Assembly (NCBI GenBank): GCA_035602605.1
Contig: DATNLZ010000059.1
Span: 1 to 22,970 of the forward strand
Reading direction: 5' to 3'
Source: DASQHY01 sp035602605
Lineage (GTDB): Bacteria; Acidobacteriota; Terriglobia; Acidiferrales; UBA7541
DNA length: 22,970 bases
Below the pieces are notes generated by a model, which was given only the letters and a program-made list of their open reading frames with translations, was not told where the DNA came from and did no database searches. Each line of letters starts with the position of its first letter. The first letter of the stretch is position 1. The position numbers were made by a program, and so were the translations under genes. Below are positions 8,405 through 15,086 of the stretch, piece by piece.

Positions 8405-8988
8405 CTACACGCCGTATAAGGTTGAGGAACGGTAGGTCTGGCCATTTCCTGGATTTCTTCGGTGAGAGTGACTTCGATCCGGATACAATTCGAGCGTTTT
8501 CCGGGTCACCTCGATAGCTTGTTCATATTGGACCTTGGAAACGTAGCGATCCGCACCGCCGCTCGGGACGAGCGAGACAGGATCCAACTCATTTGCTCGC
8601 TGGCGCTCCGCGAGCCATTCTTCATTCCGACCCATCGCTCTCAAGAAGAACCCGTAACGTTGATGACCCATACCATGACTAGGGTCGAGTTCGATGGCTC
8701 GCTTGTACTCTTTCTCCGCGCCAGACCAGTCCCAGTCGATATCCAATCGGATGCTTGCCAGGGTCATATGCGCTTCGCCGACCGTGTCATCAATCTCCAG
8801 GGCCTTCCCCACGGCCGCCTTCGCTTGGGGAAAGGCTGCGCTTGGGGAGAGGCCGCCCTCGAAGCCCAGCACAGCATAAGAGTCGGCCAGCCCAGCGTAA
8901 GCCAAGGCGAACTTCGGATCCTTTGCAATCGCCTGCTCGAAGTACTCAATACTTTTCAGCAGCGCGGCATCGCTCCTCTTGTTCCAGA
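8405..8988 (-). pseudogene. broken TPR-regulator paralogue
   Basis: This open stretch encodes part of the TPR region of a protein like the 1318-3294 regulator. Matching blocks are WNKR, SIEYFEQAIAKDPKFALAYAGLADSY and DIDWDWSGAEKEYKRAIELDP. The upstream half (winged helix, membrane segment, FlgO-like domain) is missing because an IS21-type end begins at about 8989, just before the Trp of WNKR. At the other end the similarity fades after ELYPD, and the product stops about 100-130 residues short of the intact paralogue. The stop lies 2 bp from the end of the convergent MFS gene. It should encode no functional regulator. Confidence 0.8.
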
Positions 8989-9002
8989 TGTCAATTCCGA
9001 TT

Positions 9003-9036
9003 GAAAATTCCCCGTTGTACCGGTCGAAAATTCCCC
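9003..9036. repeat. IS21 terminal direct repeats
   Basis: GAAAATTCCCC occurs at 9003-9013 and 9026-9036, a period of 23 bp. These are the presumed transposase-binding sites at the element end. Confidence 0.7.
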
Positions 9037-9047
9037 ACCCCTGAACT

Positions 9048-9827
9048 TCATGAATGGGCCTCCTTGGCCTCAGACGGAGTGGAGCCCAGCGCCGTCTTTT
9101 GGCGCGTTTTGGGCGTAACGGAGTCCGAGGCCAAGGAACGAGCCGCGGCCTCCGCCCCTTCCTGCCCTCGAGGCGGCACCAGGCCGGCCTTACGGCGATC
9201 CTTCAGCCGGTAACTCTCGCCGCGAATGTTGATGGTCGTCGAGTGATGCAGCAGCCGGTCCAGAATCGCCGTCGCGATGATCGAATCGCCGAAGATCGAT
9301 CCCCAGTCTCCGTAGCTTTTGTTCGAGGTCAGAATGATGCTCCCACGTTCATATCGCGCGCTCACCAGCTGAAAGAAAATCGTCGCTCCTAGATCGTCCA
9401 GCGGTAGATACCCCACTTCGTCGATCACCAGAACTTTCGGCGCCAGGTACACGCGCATCCGGCGATCCAGCCGGCCTTCCCGATACGCGCGCCCCAAATC
9501 CGCCGCCAGATCGTGTGCGGTGATGAAATATGCACCCAGTCCCGAACGGATCGCTTCTTCCGCCAGCGCCACGCTCAAATGCGTTTTCCCCACTCCCGGT
9601 GGTCCCAAGAAAATCACATTGCTGGCTTCGTGAATGAACCGCAGCGAACGCAACTCCCGAATCTGCCGATCATCCAGCGATGGCTGAAAACCAAAATCGA
9701 ACTGCTCGAAGGTTTTCGCAAAGGGAAAATGCGCTAGCTGCAGCCGCGCCCGCAGATAACGAGTCCTTCGTGCTTCGACCTCGCAGTTCAGCAATTCATC
9801 GAGAAAGTCCGCGTAGCTCGGCTCTTT
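9048..9827 (-). pseudogene. istB: IS21 helper ATPase IstB, N-terminally truncated
   Basis: IstB is the AAA+ helper that remodels target DNA for the IstA transposase. The Walker A motif GPPGVGKTH and Walker B motif VLVIDEVGYL are intact, as are SLDDRQIRELRSLRFI, LTSNKSYGDW and the terminal YRLKDRRKAG. Reading upstream in frame gives KEPSYADFLDELLN, the usual IstB helix, beginning at 9827. A stop codon (TGA at 9828-9830 on the minus strand) then precedes it, so roughly the first 30 residues and the start codon are lost. An unusual Ala/Glu-rich tail follows the normal C-terminus. No istA gene accompanies it, so it cannot drive transposition by itself. Confidence 0.8.
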
Positions 9828-10384
9828 TCACCGAAATGTGTGCGTATCTCATCGACGTTTCTAAGCGTCAGAGGTCTTCTAAGACATGACATCTCAACAT
9901 GTGTTGTGCCAGGCTCCATTTCAGGTATCGCGTAGGCCGGAAGGTCCCAATCCTCGGTTTGAAGCCATTCCTGCGTGATGTTCAATTCTGAGCTTTCTTC
10001 GTCGAGAAACCGAGTCTGAATCGTTACATGTTCCGCCAACGCAATGCCCGCACGCTTGCCGCCAACTCCGAATATGCCGATGATTTCGGCAGCCATATCA
10101 TTCTTGCTTTCGCCAGGCGCAATCAACACGCGAAGGTCATCACGTCTGACACCGCCTGCGTTGTCGGTAACTGAAATCAGTTGTCGGTCGGTATCTAGAT
10201 CAACGCTGACCACAAGAGGTATTCGGCGATCTCCGTTCATCCAGAGATCAAGAGCGTTGTCCACAAGCTCACAGAGACCGGTCTTAAGATCGTAGTCATT
10301 GATAATTGACAAGAACATCCGTTTTTTCGGTGTCCCGTCAATCGGCTCGATTTCGGTCTTTCTATCGACCATTTGTTGAAACAA
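9828..10384 (-). pseudogene. truncated GHKL (HSP90/MORC-like) ATPase gene
   Basis: The product, at most about 185 residues before the junction, is a GHKL ATP-binding domain. The N-box ELVDNALDLW (Glu39, Asn43 from the TTG start) is present, with the G1 box DNAGG (about 74-78) and the glycine lid GIFGVGGKRAG (about 104-113). The stretch IAPGESKND resembles MORC/HSP90-type ATPases more than histidine kinases. Known relatives appear both in chromatin-type proteins and in bacterial defence loci, but the role here cannot be read. The 3' part is cut off by the IS21 remnant. At the 5' end the frame begins at TTG 10384 or ATG 10372. A second frame, starting with GTG at 10434, reads a plausible protein-like N-terminus, which suggests a frameshift near 10373-10400. 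Confidence 0.65.
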
Positions 10385-10489
10385 TGAGGCGAAAAGAAAT
10401 GGTCGTCAAGTTTGTTAATTGTGGTCCCGTTCACAAGAGTATGGCGTCGCCGCCTGGTCGCAGTTCTTAAGTTTCAAGCCCTTCTTAGA

Positions 10490-10511
10490 TTGCTCCAAAG
10501 TTGCTCCGAAA
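10490..10511. repeat. two-copy 11-bp direct repeat (copy A)
   Basis: TTGCTCCAAAG is followed directly by TTGCTCCGAAA. Nearly the same 22-mer recurs at 12728-12749. It lies in the 250-bp gap between the ATPase relic and the amidohydrolase gene, where nothing else is recognisable. Confidence 0.7.
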
Positions 10512-10687
10512 AGGGCCGTCTTACGCGTAAGTCATGGCTCTCAGAGAGGATGAAAATGAGCCCGAGATGGCGTTAGGAGCGCCTTCTTCCGGGATGTCCA
10601 TTATTTCCGAGTGGCCCGCTGGCAATCGACGGCAAGCTCCAAATGGAGCTTCATCCTGATATCATCGCTGGTCAAACGGAGATAACC

Positions 10688-12145
10688 ATGCGCAAGTTGA
10701 TTTTCTCTCTCTTTCTTCTGGCGTTATTAACCCCCATCGTATCAGCACAACAGTTCGATCTCGTGCTGGAAGGCGGACGCGTTATGGATCCCGAAACCGG
10801 CGTGGATGCCGTGCGCAACGTCGGCATCCGCGACGGAAAGATTGTCCGCATCTCGTCCGAGGCGCTGAGCGGACGCCGTGTCGTCCATGCCAGCGGGCTG
10901 GTGGTCGCTCCCGGATTCATTGACCTGCACCAGCACGGCCAGGACCTCACCAGCCAGCGCGTCAAGGCGCTCGATGGCGTCACCATGGCACTGGAGTTGG
11001 AAATCGGTGCGCCCGACGTCGCTAAGTTTTTGAAAGCTAAAGAAGGCCACTCGCTGATTCACTACGGCACCTCGGCCAGCCATGTCGCGGCGCGGGCTCT
11101 GGTGTTCGGTGCGCCGCTGCCGGCCGGGGCCATCCTGCCTAAGAACGGACCCGCGACCGATCAGCCCGCCACGCGCGAACAAATCGAGGGCATGCGGGAG
11201 CGCCTGCGCGCGGAGTTTAGCGCTGGCGGCTTGGCCGTCGGGATGGGGATCGAGTACACGCCCGGAGCAACTCGGCTGGAGGTGATTGATATGTTCCGTC
11301 TCGCCGCCGAGCGGAGGGTGCCGGTCTACACGCACGCGCGCAGCTCGGGCCGCGTCGAGCCCGGTCCCACCGTTGAGGAGATCAGCGAAGTGATTGGAGC
11401 GGCTGCCATCACGGGCGCTTCGCTGCATGTCGTGCACATCAACAGCACCTGCCTGCGCGACGTTTTCGAGTGTCTCTCCATGGTCGAAGGAGCGCGCGCC
11501 CGCGGCCTCGATGTGACCTCCGAGGCGTACCCCTACATCGCAGGCATGACTTCCATAAACTCAGCGCTGTTCAACCCCGGCTGGCAGGACAAATTGGGCA
11601 TCGGCTACGGCGACCTGATGCTTCCCGAAACGGGCGAGCGCTTCACCAAGGAGCGTTTCGAAGAACTGCATAATTCCAGCACGACGCACTGGGTGGTGAT
11701 CTTCAACAATACGCAGGAAATAATAGACAAAGTGATCCCTCACCCTCTGGTGATGATCGCCAGCGATGGCCTCGAAGGCCATCCCCGTAACGCCGGAACC
11801 TATTCGCGCGTGCTGGCCCAATATGTCCGCGAAAAGGGAACGATCACGCTGAAGGATGCTCTTCGAAAGATGAGTCTCATGCCGGCGGAGATGCTGGAGC
11901 GTTCGACTCCCGCGGCACGGCAAAAAGGCAGATTGCAAGAGGGCGCCGACGCCGACATCGTTGTGTTCGATGCTGGAACTATCAGGGACCGCTCCACTTT
12001 CGAGAAGCCCATGGAGCCGAGTGTGGGCGTGCGCTATTTGGTGGTAGGAGGAACCGTAGTCGTCGACGAAGGCAAGATCGTGCCGGATGTGTTCCCGGGC
12101 CGTGCGCTGCTGGGGCCGGGAAAGCGCTCAGCATCGCACGACTAG
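10688..12145 (+). CDS. exported N-acyl-D-amino-acid deacylase-like amidohydrolase
   Basis: The 485-residue metal-dependent hydrolase has a signal peptide at residues 1-20 (MRKLIFSLFLLALL, cleavage near VSA-QQ), so it acts outside the cytoplasm. Amidohydrolase landmarks are GFIDLHQHGQD (His81 and His83), VYTHARSSG (His216), LHVVHINST (His247 and His250) and the catalytic-Asp motif IASDGLEGHP (Asp360). The family includes D-aminoacylases, which release D-amino acids from N-acyl derivatives, and dihydroorotase-like enzymes. Where D-aminoacylases usually carry a metal-binding Cys after the 'GVT' strand, this one reads GVTMALELEIG, with Glu. ATG 10688 is preferred over ATG 10643 because GGAG lies 6 nt before it and the signal peptide then begins correctly. 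No operon partner is apparent. Confidence 0.82.
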   Translation: MRKLIFSLFLLALLTPIVSAQQFDLVLEGGRVMDPETGVDAVRNVGIRDGKIVRISSEALSGRRVVHASGLVVAPGFIDLHQHGQDLTSQRVKALDGVTMALELEIGAPDVAKFLKAKEGHSLIHYGTSASHVAARALVFGAPLPAGAILPKNGPATDQPATREQIEGMRERLRAEFSAGGLAVGMGIEYTPGATRLEVIDMFRLAAERRVPVYTHARSSGRVEPGPTVEEISEVIGAAAITGASLHVVHINSTCLRDVFECLSMVEGARARGLDVTSEAYPYIAGMTSINSALFNPGWQDKLGIGYGDLMLPETGERFTKERFEELHNSSTTHWVVIFNNTQEIIDKVIPHPLVMIASDGLEGHPRNAGTYSRVLAQYVREKGTITLKDALRKMSLMPAEMLERSTPAARQKGRLQEGADADIVVFDAGTIRDRSTFEKPMEPSVGVRYLVVGGTVVVDEGKIVPDVFPGRALLGPGKRSASHD

Positions 12146-12617
12146 CTACGGCCTGCTGATGCGGGGCAATTGCCTCTTGGTCACGCGGACATTGAATCAA
12201 CCTCGCGTGCGTCCTCACAGCCGAATGCATTCTAGATTGCGTCCGTCCAACAAGCATAGAAAAGGAAAGCGGTCGAGTCTTGGATAAATTTTTCCTACGC
12301 CTTCTTAGGAGAAAAGAAACTGGGGATGGCGCCAGGCCCTATGGGATATCCAGTGGGGAGAGAAGGTGTCAGCGGCGAAGTTGGCTGGAGGGACCAGCTT
12401 GCCGTCGATTGCACCCGCAGCATAACCGCAATTAAGGAATCGCCTCAGGTATCCCAGATTCACAAAGTTTCCATGGAAGAATTGCGAGAAGCGGACCAGG
12501 TGGAATCGCTTCTCAAGAGCGTGACGGCCTGACAGTCTATTTAGGCGTTCTTCCCACCACGCGGCGGCGTAGCATCTTCGTCACATTCAGCTAATGATTG
12601 AAGTGCAGGGAGATGGT
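12146..12617. other. intergenic stretch, mostly featureless
   Basis: This 470-bp stretch after the amidohydrolase gene has one short open frame of low credibility, listed separately. I see no terminator, no RNA gene and no mobile-element motif. It ends where the tRNA-Ala fragment begins. Confidence 0.4.
12326..12532 (+). CDS. possible small hypothetical protein
   Basis: A 68-residue frame from ATG 12326. Its C-terminal half, HKVSMEELREADQVESLLKS, looks like a charged amphipathic helix. AGGAG lies about 14 nt upstream, too far for a confident ribosome-binding site. I recognise no family. It may be the tail of a decayed gene or not coding at all. Confidence 0.22.
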   Translation: MAPGPMGYPVGREGVSGEVGWRDQLAVDCTRSITAIKESPQVSQIHKVSMEELREADQVESLLKSVTA

Positions 12618-12667
12618 TGGTGGACGTGGCGGGACTCGAACCCGCGCCCCCCTGCTTGCAAAGCAGG
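12618..12667 (-). pseudogene. 3' half of a tRNA-Ala (TGC)
   Basis: On the minus strand this is the anticodon arm (CCTGC-TTTGCAA-GCAGG), variable loop, T arm and 3' acceptor strand with CCA of a tRNA-Ala. It matches the intact tRNA at 15011-15086 in length and nearly in sequence. The T stem differs in compensated pairs (GCGGG/CCCGC here, GCCGG/CCGGC there), so it descends from a separate functional gene or element-borne half. The match stops just upstream of the anticodon arm; the D arm and 5' acceptor strand are absent. This is what a tRNA-targeting integrase leaves at one end (an attR-like site). Confidence 0.82.
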
Positions 12668-12727
12668 CGGAAATTCAAGCCAAGTCGTTGCTTCGGTTGC
12701 GCTTACGAGTTCTGAGCCATCCTTGGC

Positions 12728-12749
12728 TTGCTCCAAAGTTGCTCCAAAA
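12728..12749. repeat. two-copy 11-bp direct repeat (copy B)
   Basis: TTGCTCCAAAG is followed directly by TTGCTCCAAAA, 60 bp inside from the tRNA-Ala 3' half. It is nearly identical to the repeat at 10490-10511. On the minus strand one frame through it stops 9 bp before the tRNA fragment, so it could be the very end of a lost integrase gene; no integrase body is visible. Confidence 0.7.
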
Positions 12750-13981
12750 TCGACCAGGCGGGGAATCTACTCTCACAATCGACTCCGCCCTGCCCATTTC
12801 CAACGTATAGCTACAATGCTGAAAATCAACTCACCGTTGCAGCGGCCGTCACCTATAGTCACGACGGCGACGGAAAGCGCGTGCTGAAGTCGAACGGCAA
12901 ACTCTACTGGTACGGCATGGGCAGTGACCCGTTGGATGAAACCGACTTGGCCGGGAACATAAACAACGCCAGCTTCTTCGAGTACGTTTTCTTCAACGGC
13001 AAGCGCATCGCTCGCCGCGATTTCAACAACGCTGTGAACTATTATTTCGCGGACCACCTGGGCACCGCTCGCGTCGTTACGGACGCCGTTGGCACCGTCC
13101 CTGTCCTCGACGACTCCGACTTTTACCCCTTCGGCGGCGAACGCGCCATCCGCTCCTCCTCCGGCAACAATTACAAATTCACCGGCAAAGAACACGATTT
13201 GGAGTCGGGATTGGACGACTTCGGGGCAAGGTATTTCGCTTCAACCATGGGCAGGTTCACGAGCGTTGATCCGATTTGGGTCAAGATAGACCGTCTGGTG
13301 GATCCGCAAAGACTAAACCTTTACGCCTACGCAAGAAATAACCCGCTTACTTTTCTAGATCTCGATGGCATGGACGTCACGATCGGAAGATGCTCGGTCG
13401 GCCCGACGCAAGATTGTTTCGACCACCTTCAGGCAGGGCTAAGAAAGGAAGACAGGAGTCACGTAAAGCTGGTCACCGGGGACGGCAAGAACGGCTGTCG
13501 CAAAGGAGTGTCTTGCGTTGTCGTTGACGCCAATTACAAGAGCGATTCAAAGAACTTTCAAACTCTTCAGACGCTCGCGAACGATCATTCTGCTACTGCA
13601 ACCGTGGATGTGGTGAAACCAAACGACAGTTTCGACTTAAAAGTGGTATTATCCGTCAACGTCAAGAAGGGTGAAGAAACCACTGGAATTATGAGCACCA
13701 CCCTTGGGAATCCTAAAGAAGGTACCGGTTTCGCGGGCTTAACATTTTTTCCATATCGAAAGGGCGATCCGGGCCCATATTCGCCCGATGACATCACGCA
13801 TGTCGTAAACACCGTTTCGCTCGACGACAGCATCGCGGCAACAATCCACCACGAATTGAGACACGTGTTCCTTGGAGACTTCGGTCGAGCAGCTAAGAAG
13901 GGTGGCCACGGGCAACCTGGAGTTGATAAAGAGACCAAGGCGGCGGACGATGAAGCTATCAAGAATCAGAAGCATAACTAA
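12728..13981 (+). CDS. RHS/YD-repeat C-terminal cassette with HExxH metallopeptidase-like toxin domain (5'-truncated)
   Basis: RHS similarity begins at about 12806 with YSYNAENQLT. It then runs through the conserved shell end: YYFADHLGTARVVTD, FTGKEHDLESGLDDFGARYF, GRFTSVDPIW and LNLYAYARNNPLTFLDLDG (to about residue 215). The last 200 residues are non-RHS, as expected for the variable toxin domain released from an RHS cage. It carries HHELRHVFLGDFG with a zincin HExxH motif at residues 375-379 and a later His (KGGHG) that could be the third zinc ligand. The frame has no good start codon or ribosome-binding site, and the long RHS shell is missing. This is an orphan or displaced cassette, unlikely to be secreted unless joined to a full RHS gene. 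The toxin reaction is predicted peptidase only from the motif. A signal-peptide protein overlaps its 3' end. Confidence 0.75.
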   Translation: MLQSCSKIDQAGNLLSQSTPPCPFPTYSYNAENQLTVAAAVTYSHDGDGKRVLKSNGKLYWYGMGSDPLDETDLAGNINNASFFEYVFFNGKRIARRDFNNAVNYYFADHLGTARVVTDAVGTVPVLDDSDFYPFGGERAIRSSSGNNYKFTGKEHDLESGLDDFGARYFASTMGRFTSVDPIWVKIDRLVDPQRLNLYAYARNNPLTFLDLDGMDVTIGRCSVGPTQDCFDHLQAGLRKEDRSHVKLVTGDGKNGCRKGVSCVVVDANYKSDSKNFQTLQTLANDHSATATVDVVKPNDSFDLKVVLSVNVKKGEETTGIMSTTLGNPKEGTGFAGLTFFPYRKGDPGPYSPDDITHVVNTVSLDDSIAATIHHELRHVFLGDFGRAAKKGGHGQPGVDKETKAADDEAIKNQKHN

Positions 13982-14411
13982 GATGGGACCGTTTCTTGGG
14001 TTGTTTTCGTTTGTTTGTGTTTTGCTCGTGTTGTCTGTCCCAGGTTTTTGCAATCAAGCCGCCGAAACGACCAAGTGCTCCTCACTTGGTTCAGAAGAGC
14101 TTTCTTCAAGAGAACTAAGGTTAAGGTTGCTGCACACAGCGCCCCTCGACCCGCCTTGTTGTGCGGAAAAGGCGAACCTTAAGGGTACGATCATCCTGCA
14201 AGTCACAGTCAGCGAGAACGGCGACATAAGTTGCGTTGACCAAATTTCAGGTCACCCAATAATCGTTACTTCGGCAATCCACTCCGTATCAAAATGGAAA
14301 TTCAAACCTTACGTCGCGCAGGGACAGCGAAAGCCCTTCCATGGAAAACTTGCCGTAAAATTCCGCGCGACCGAGCGGGCAGTGTCATTCAAAGTGATAG
14401 ATGCTCCGTAG
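13950..14411 (+). CDS. exported TonB-C-terminal-domain protein (candidate toxin partner)
   Basis: Read from ATG 13950, this 153-residue protein starts with a basic n-region (MKLSRIRSITK) and a hydrophobic core ending near LSVPGFC, so it should be exported. ATG 13983 is a second possible start, directly after the toxin stop. The rest matches the TonB C-terminal fold: GTIILQVTVSENGDISCVDQ, then a Gly turn, SAIHSVSKWKFKPYVAQGQ and GKLAVKFRA. There is no proline-rich linker or membrane anchor like that of a true energy-transducing TonB. The start at 13950 overlaps the end of the RHS cassette by 32 bp, so the two are translationally linked. Such a tight pairing is what is seen for immunity genes behind polymorphic toxins; that role is inference. 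The domain is also common in unrelated exported acidobacterial proteins. Confidence 0.68.
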   Translation: MKLSRIRSITKMGPFLGLFSFVCVLLVLSVPGFCNQAAETTKCSSLGSEELSSRELRLRLLHTAPLDPPCCAEKANLKGTIILQVTVSENGDISCVDQISGHPIIVTSAIHSVSKWKFKPYVAQGQRKPFHGKLAVKFRATERAVSFKVIDAP

Positions 14412-14437
14412 CAAGGCGTGATCGGGGCTATTCTTAG

Positions 14438-14599
14438 GACGCGCTAAACCGCATCGCTACTGCGCAGACCGCTGCGACGACGGGCACGAACTGCTGGGGC
14501 GAACAATTCGGCTACGACGCATGGGGCAATCTGTTGTCCATCAGCGGGACCCAACATTGCTACACCCGCACTCGCCCCTGCAAGATGCGCTTCACGTAG
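14438..14599 (+). pseudogene. orphan RHS core fragment
   Basis: A stop-bounded frame (TAG just before 14438, TAG at 14597-14599) encodes RHS repeat sequence: LNRIATAQTAATT, then WGEQFGYDAWGNLLSISG. In an intact RHS protein this segment lies upstream of the YSYNAEN block at 12806, but here it sits 0.45 kb after the toxin/partner pair. The order suggests cassette exchange or a broken second RHS gene. Similarity ends after SISGTQ. Confidence 0.7.
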
Positions 14600-14602
14600 C
14601 GC

Positions 14603-14749
14603 TCACATCTGAAGTAAAAGAGGGCAATCTCCAGATACAGTACTACCGTGTGTCAAGCAAGCCTTGCCGATGTAAAAAGCCACGATAATGAGAACCAGAT
14701 ATACGACGGTTACGATGAGGCCTGTTTTGGAAGAATAAAACTTTCCCAT
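14603..14749 (-). CDS. possible small single-pass membrane protein
   Basis: A 48-residue frame from ATG 14749 encodes MGKFYSS, one strong transmembrane helix (LIVTVVYLVLIIVAFYIG), then a short tail with two Cys (ACLTHG, GDCPLLLQ). It is opposite in strand to the RHS fragments and ends 3 bp beyond the end of the orphan RHS fragment. There is no obvious Shine-Dalgarno, but the helix is convincing. The function is unknown; a toxin-antitoxin type small membrane protein or a plain hypothetical protein are both possible. Confidence 0.35.
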   Translation of the reverse strand: MGKFYSSKTGLIVTVVYLVLIIVAFYIGKACLTHGSTVSGDCPLLLQM

Positions 14750-14818
14750 GGGAGCTTTACTGAGATTAAAGCCGATGTCGAACCGTCTGGCAAGGCGACA
14801 ATATCCACACCCCCTCAG

Positions 14819-14858
14819 GTCGGGACGAGTGGATTTGAACCAGCGACCTCCTGGTCCC
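14819..14858 (-). pseudogene. 3' half of a tRNA-Pro-like gene (TGG)
   Basis: On the minus strand this reads TTGGGACCAG (anticodon TGG and 3' anticodon stem), then variable loop, TTCAAAT T-loop, acceptor 3' strand CGTCCCG, A and CC. The T stem has a mismatch, and the terminal A of CCA is replaced by T. The 5' half is missing, and the break falls in the anticodon arm as in the neighbouring tRNA-Ala fragments. Confidence 0.5.
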
Positions 14859-14944
14859 AACCATGCGTGCAACAACACATCGGTAAAACAATCTCATAAC
14901 AGAACCTGCAGCTGCGCTGGTTGTTGAACCTCGAGGATTTGACC

Positions 14945-14963
14945 GCCTACAAAATTGCCTACA
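14945..14963. repeat. two-copy 12-bp-period direct repeat (copy C)
   Basis: GCCTACA at 14945-14951 recurs at 14957-14963. It lies 47 bp from the 3' end of the intact tRNA-Ala at 15011, like the repeats near the other tRNA-Ala copies. Its base sequence is different from theirs. Confidence 0.5.
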
Positions 14964-15010
14964 GCACTGTAGACGAAAAAACAGACGAGCGCATAAATTG
15001 TTGAAAGGAT

Positions 15011-15086
15011 TGGTGGACGTGGCCGGGATCGAACCGGCGACCCCCTGCTTGCAAAGCAGGTGCTCTCCCAGCTGAGCTACACGCCC
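15011..15086 (-). tRNA. tRNA-Ala (anticodon TGC), intact
   Basis: A complete 76-nt tRNA with encoded CCA. The acceptor stem GGGCGTG/CACGTCC contains the G3:U70 pair that marks alanine tRNAs. The D arm is GCTC-AGCTGGGA-GAGC, the anticodon stem CCTGC/GCAGG encloses TTTGCAA (anticodon TGC), the variable loop is short, and the T arm is GCCGG-TTCGATC-CCGGC. All stems pair. It is the only intact tRNA in the window and lies between tRNA-Ala halves at 12618 and 19691, so it may be the gene restored by an integrated element. Confidence 0.96.

Larger units (their letters stand above)
8989..9828 (-). mobile_element. IS21-family remnant (one end plus istB)
   Basis: This is the istB-proximal part of an IS21-family element. 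The terminus at about 8989 begins with TG and carries two direct repeats of GAAAATTCCCC, at 9003-9013 and 9026-9036. Such multiple terminal repeats are typical of IS21 ends. The istB frame follows. istA, the other end and the first residues of istB are absent: sequence similarity stops abruptly at about 9826-9830, where a GHKL ATPase gene begins. The left edge sits inside a TPR gene relic and the right edge inside the ATPase gene, so a deletion or recombination removed the rest of the element and its original flank. Confidence 0.75.

Noticed and set aside
10742..11437. Minus-strand open frame of 231 residues inside the amidohydrolase gene
   Set aside because: It is an antisense shadow of a high-GC gene with all catalytic motifs on the plus strand.
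12679..12760. Possible integrase gene ending next to the tRNA-Ala 3' half (minus-strand frame WSNFGASQGW...)
   Set aside because: Only a tail-like peptide can be read. No catalytic Arg/His/Tyr region follows upstream before RHS sequence takes over, so I do not call an integrase.
12594..12887. Plus-strand frame reading WWTWRDSNPRPPACKAGG through the tRNA-Ala fragment
   Set aside because: This phrase is the translation of the antisense of a tRNA-Ala 3' half. It is a known source of spurious proteins and not a gene.
14648..14899. Plus-strand frame ending in a tRNA-like phrase (VGTSGFEPATSWS)
   Set aside because: The C-terminal part is antisense to the tRNA-Pro-like fragment and the rest has no family resemblance.
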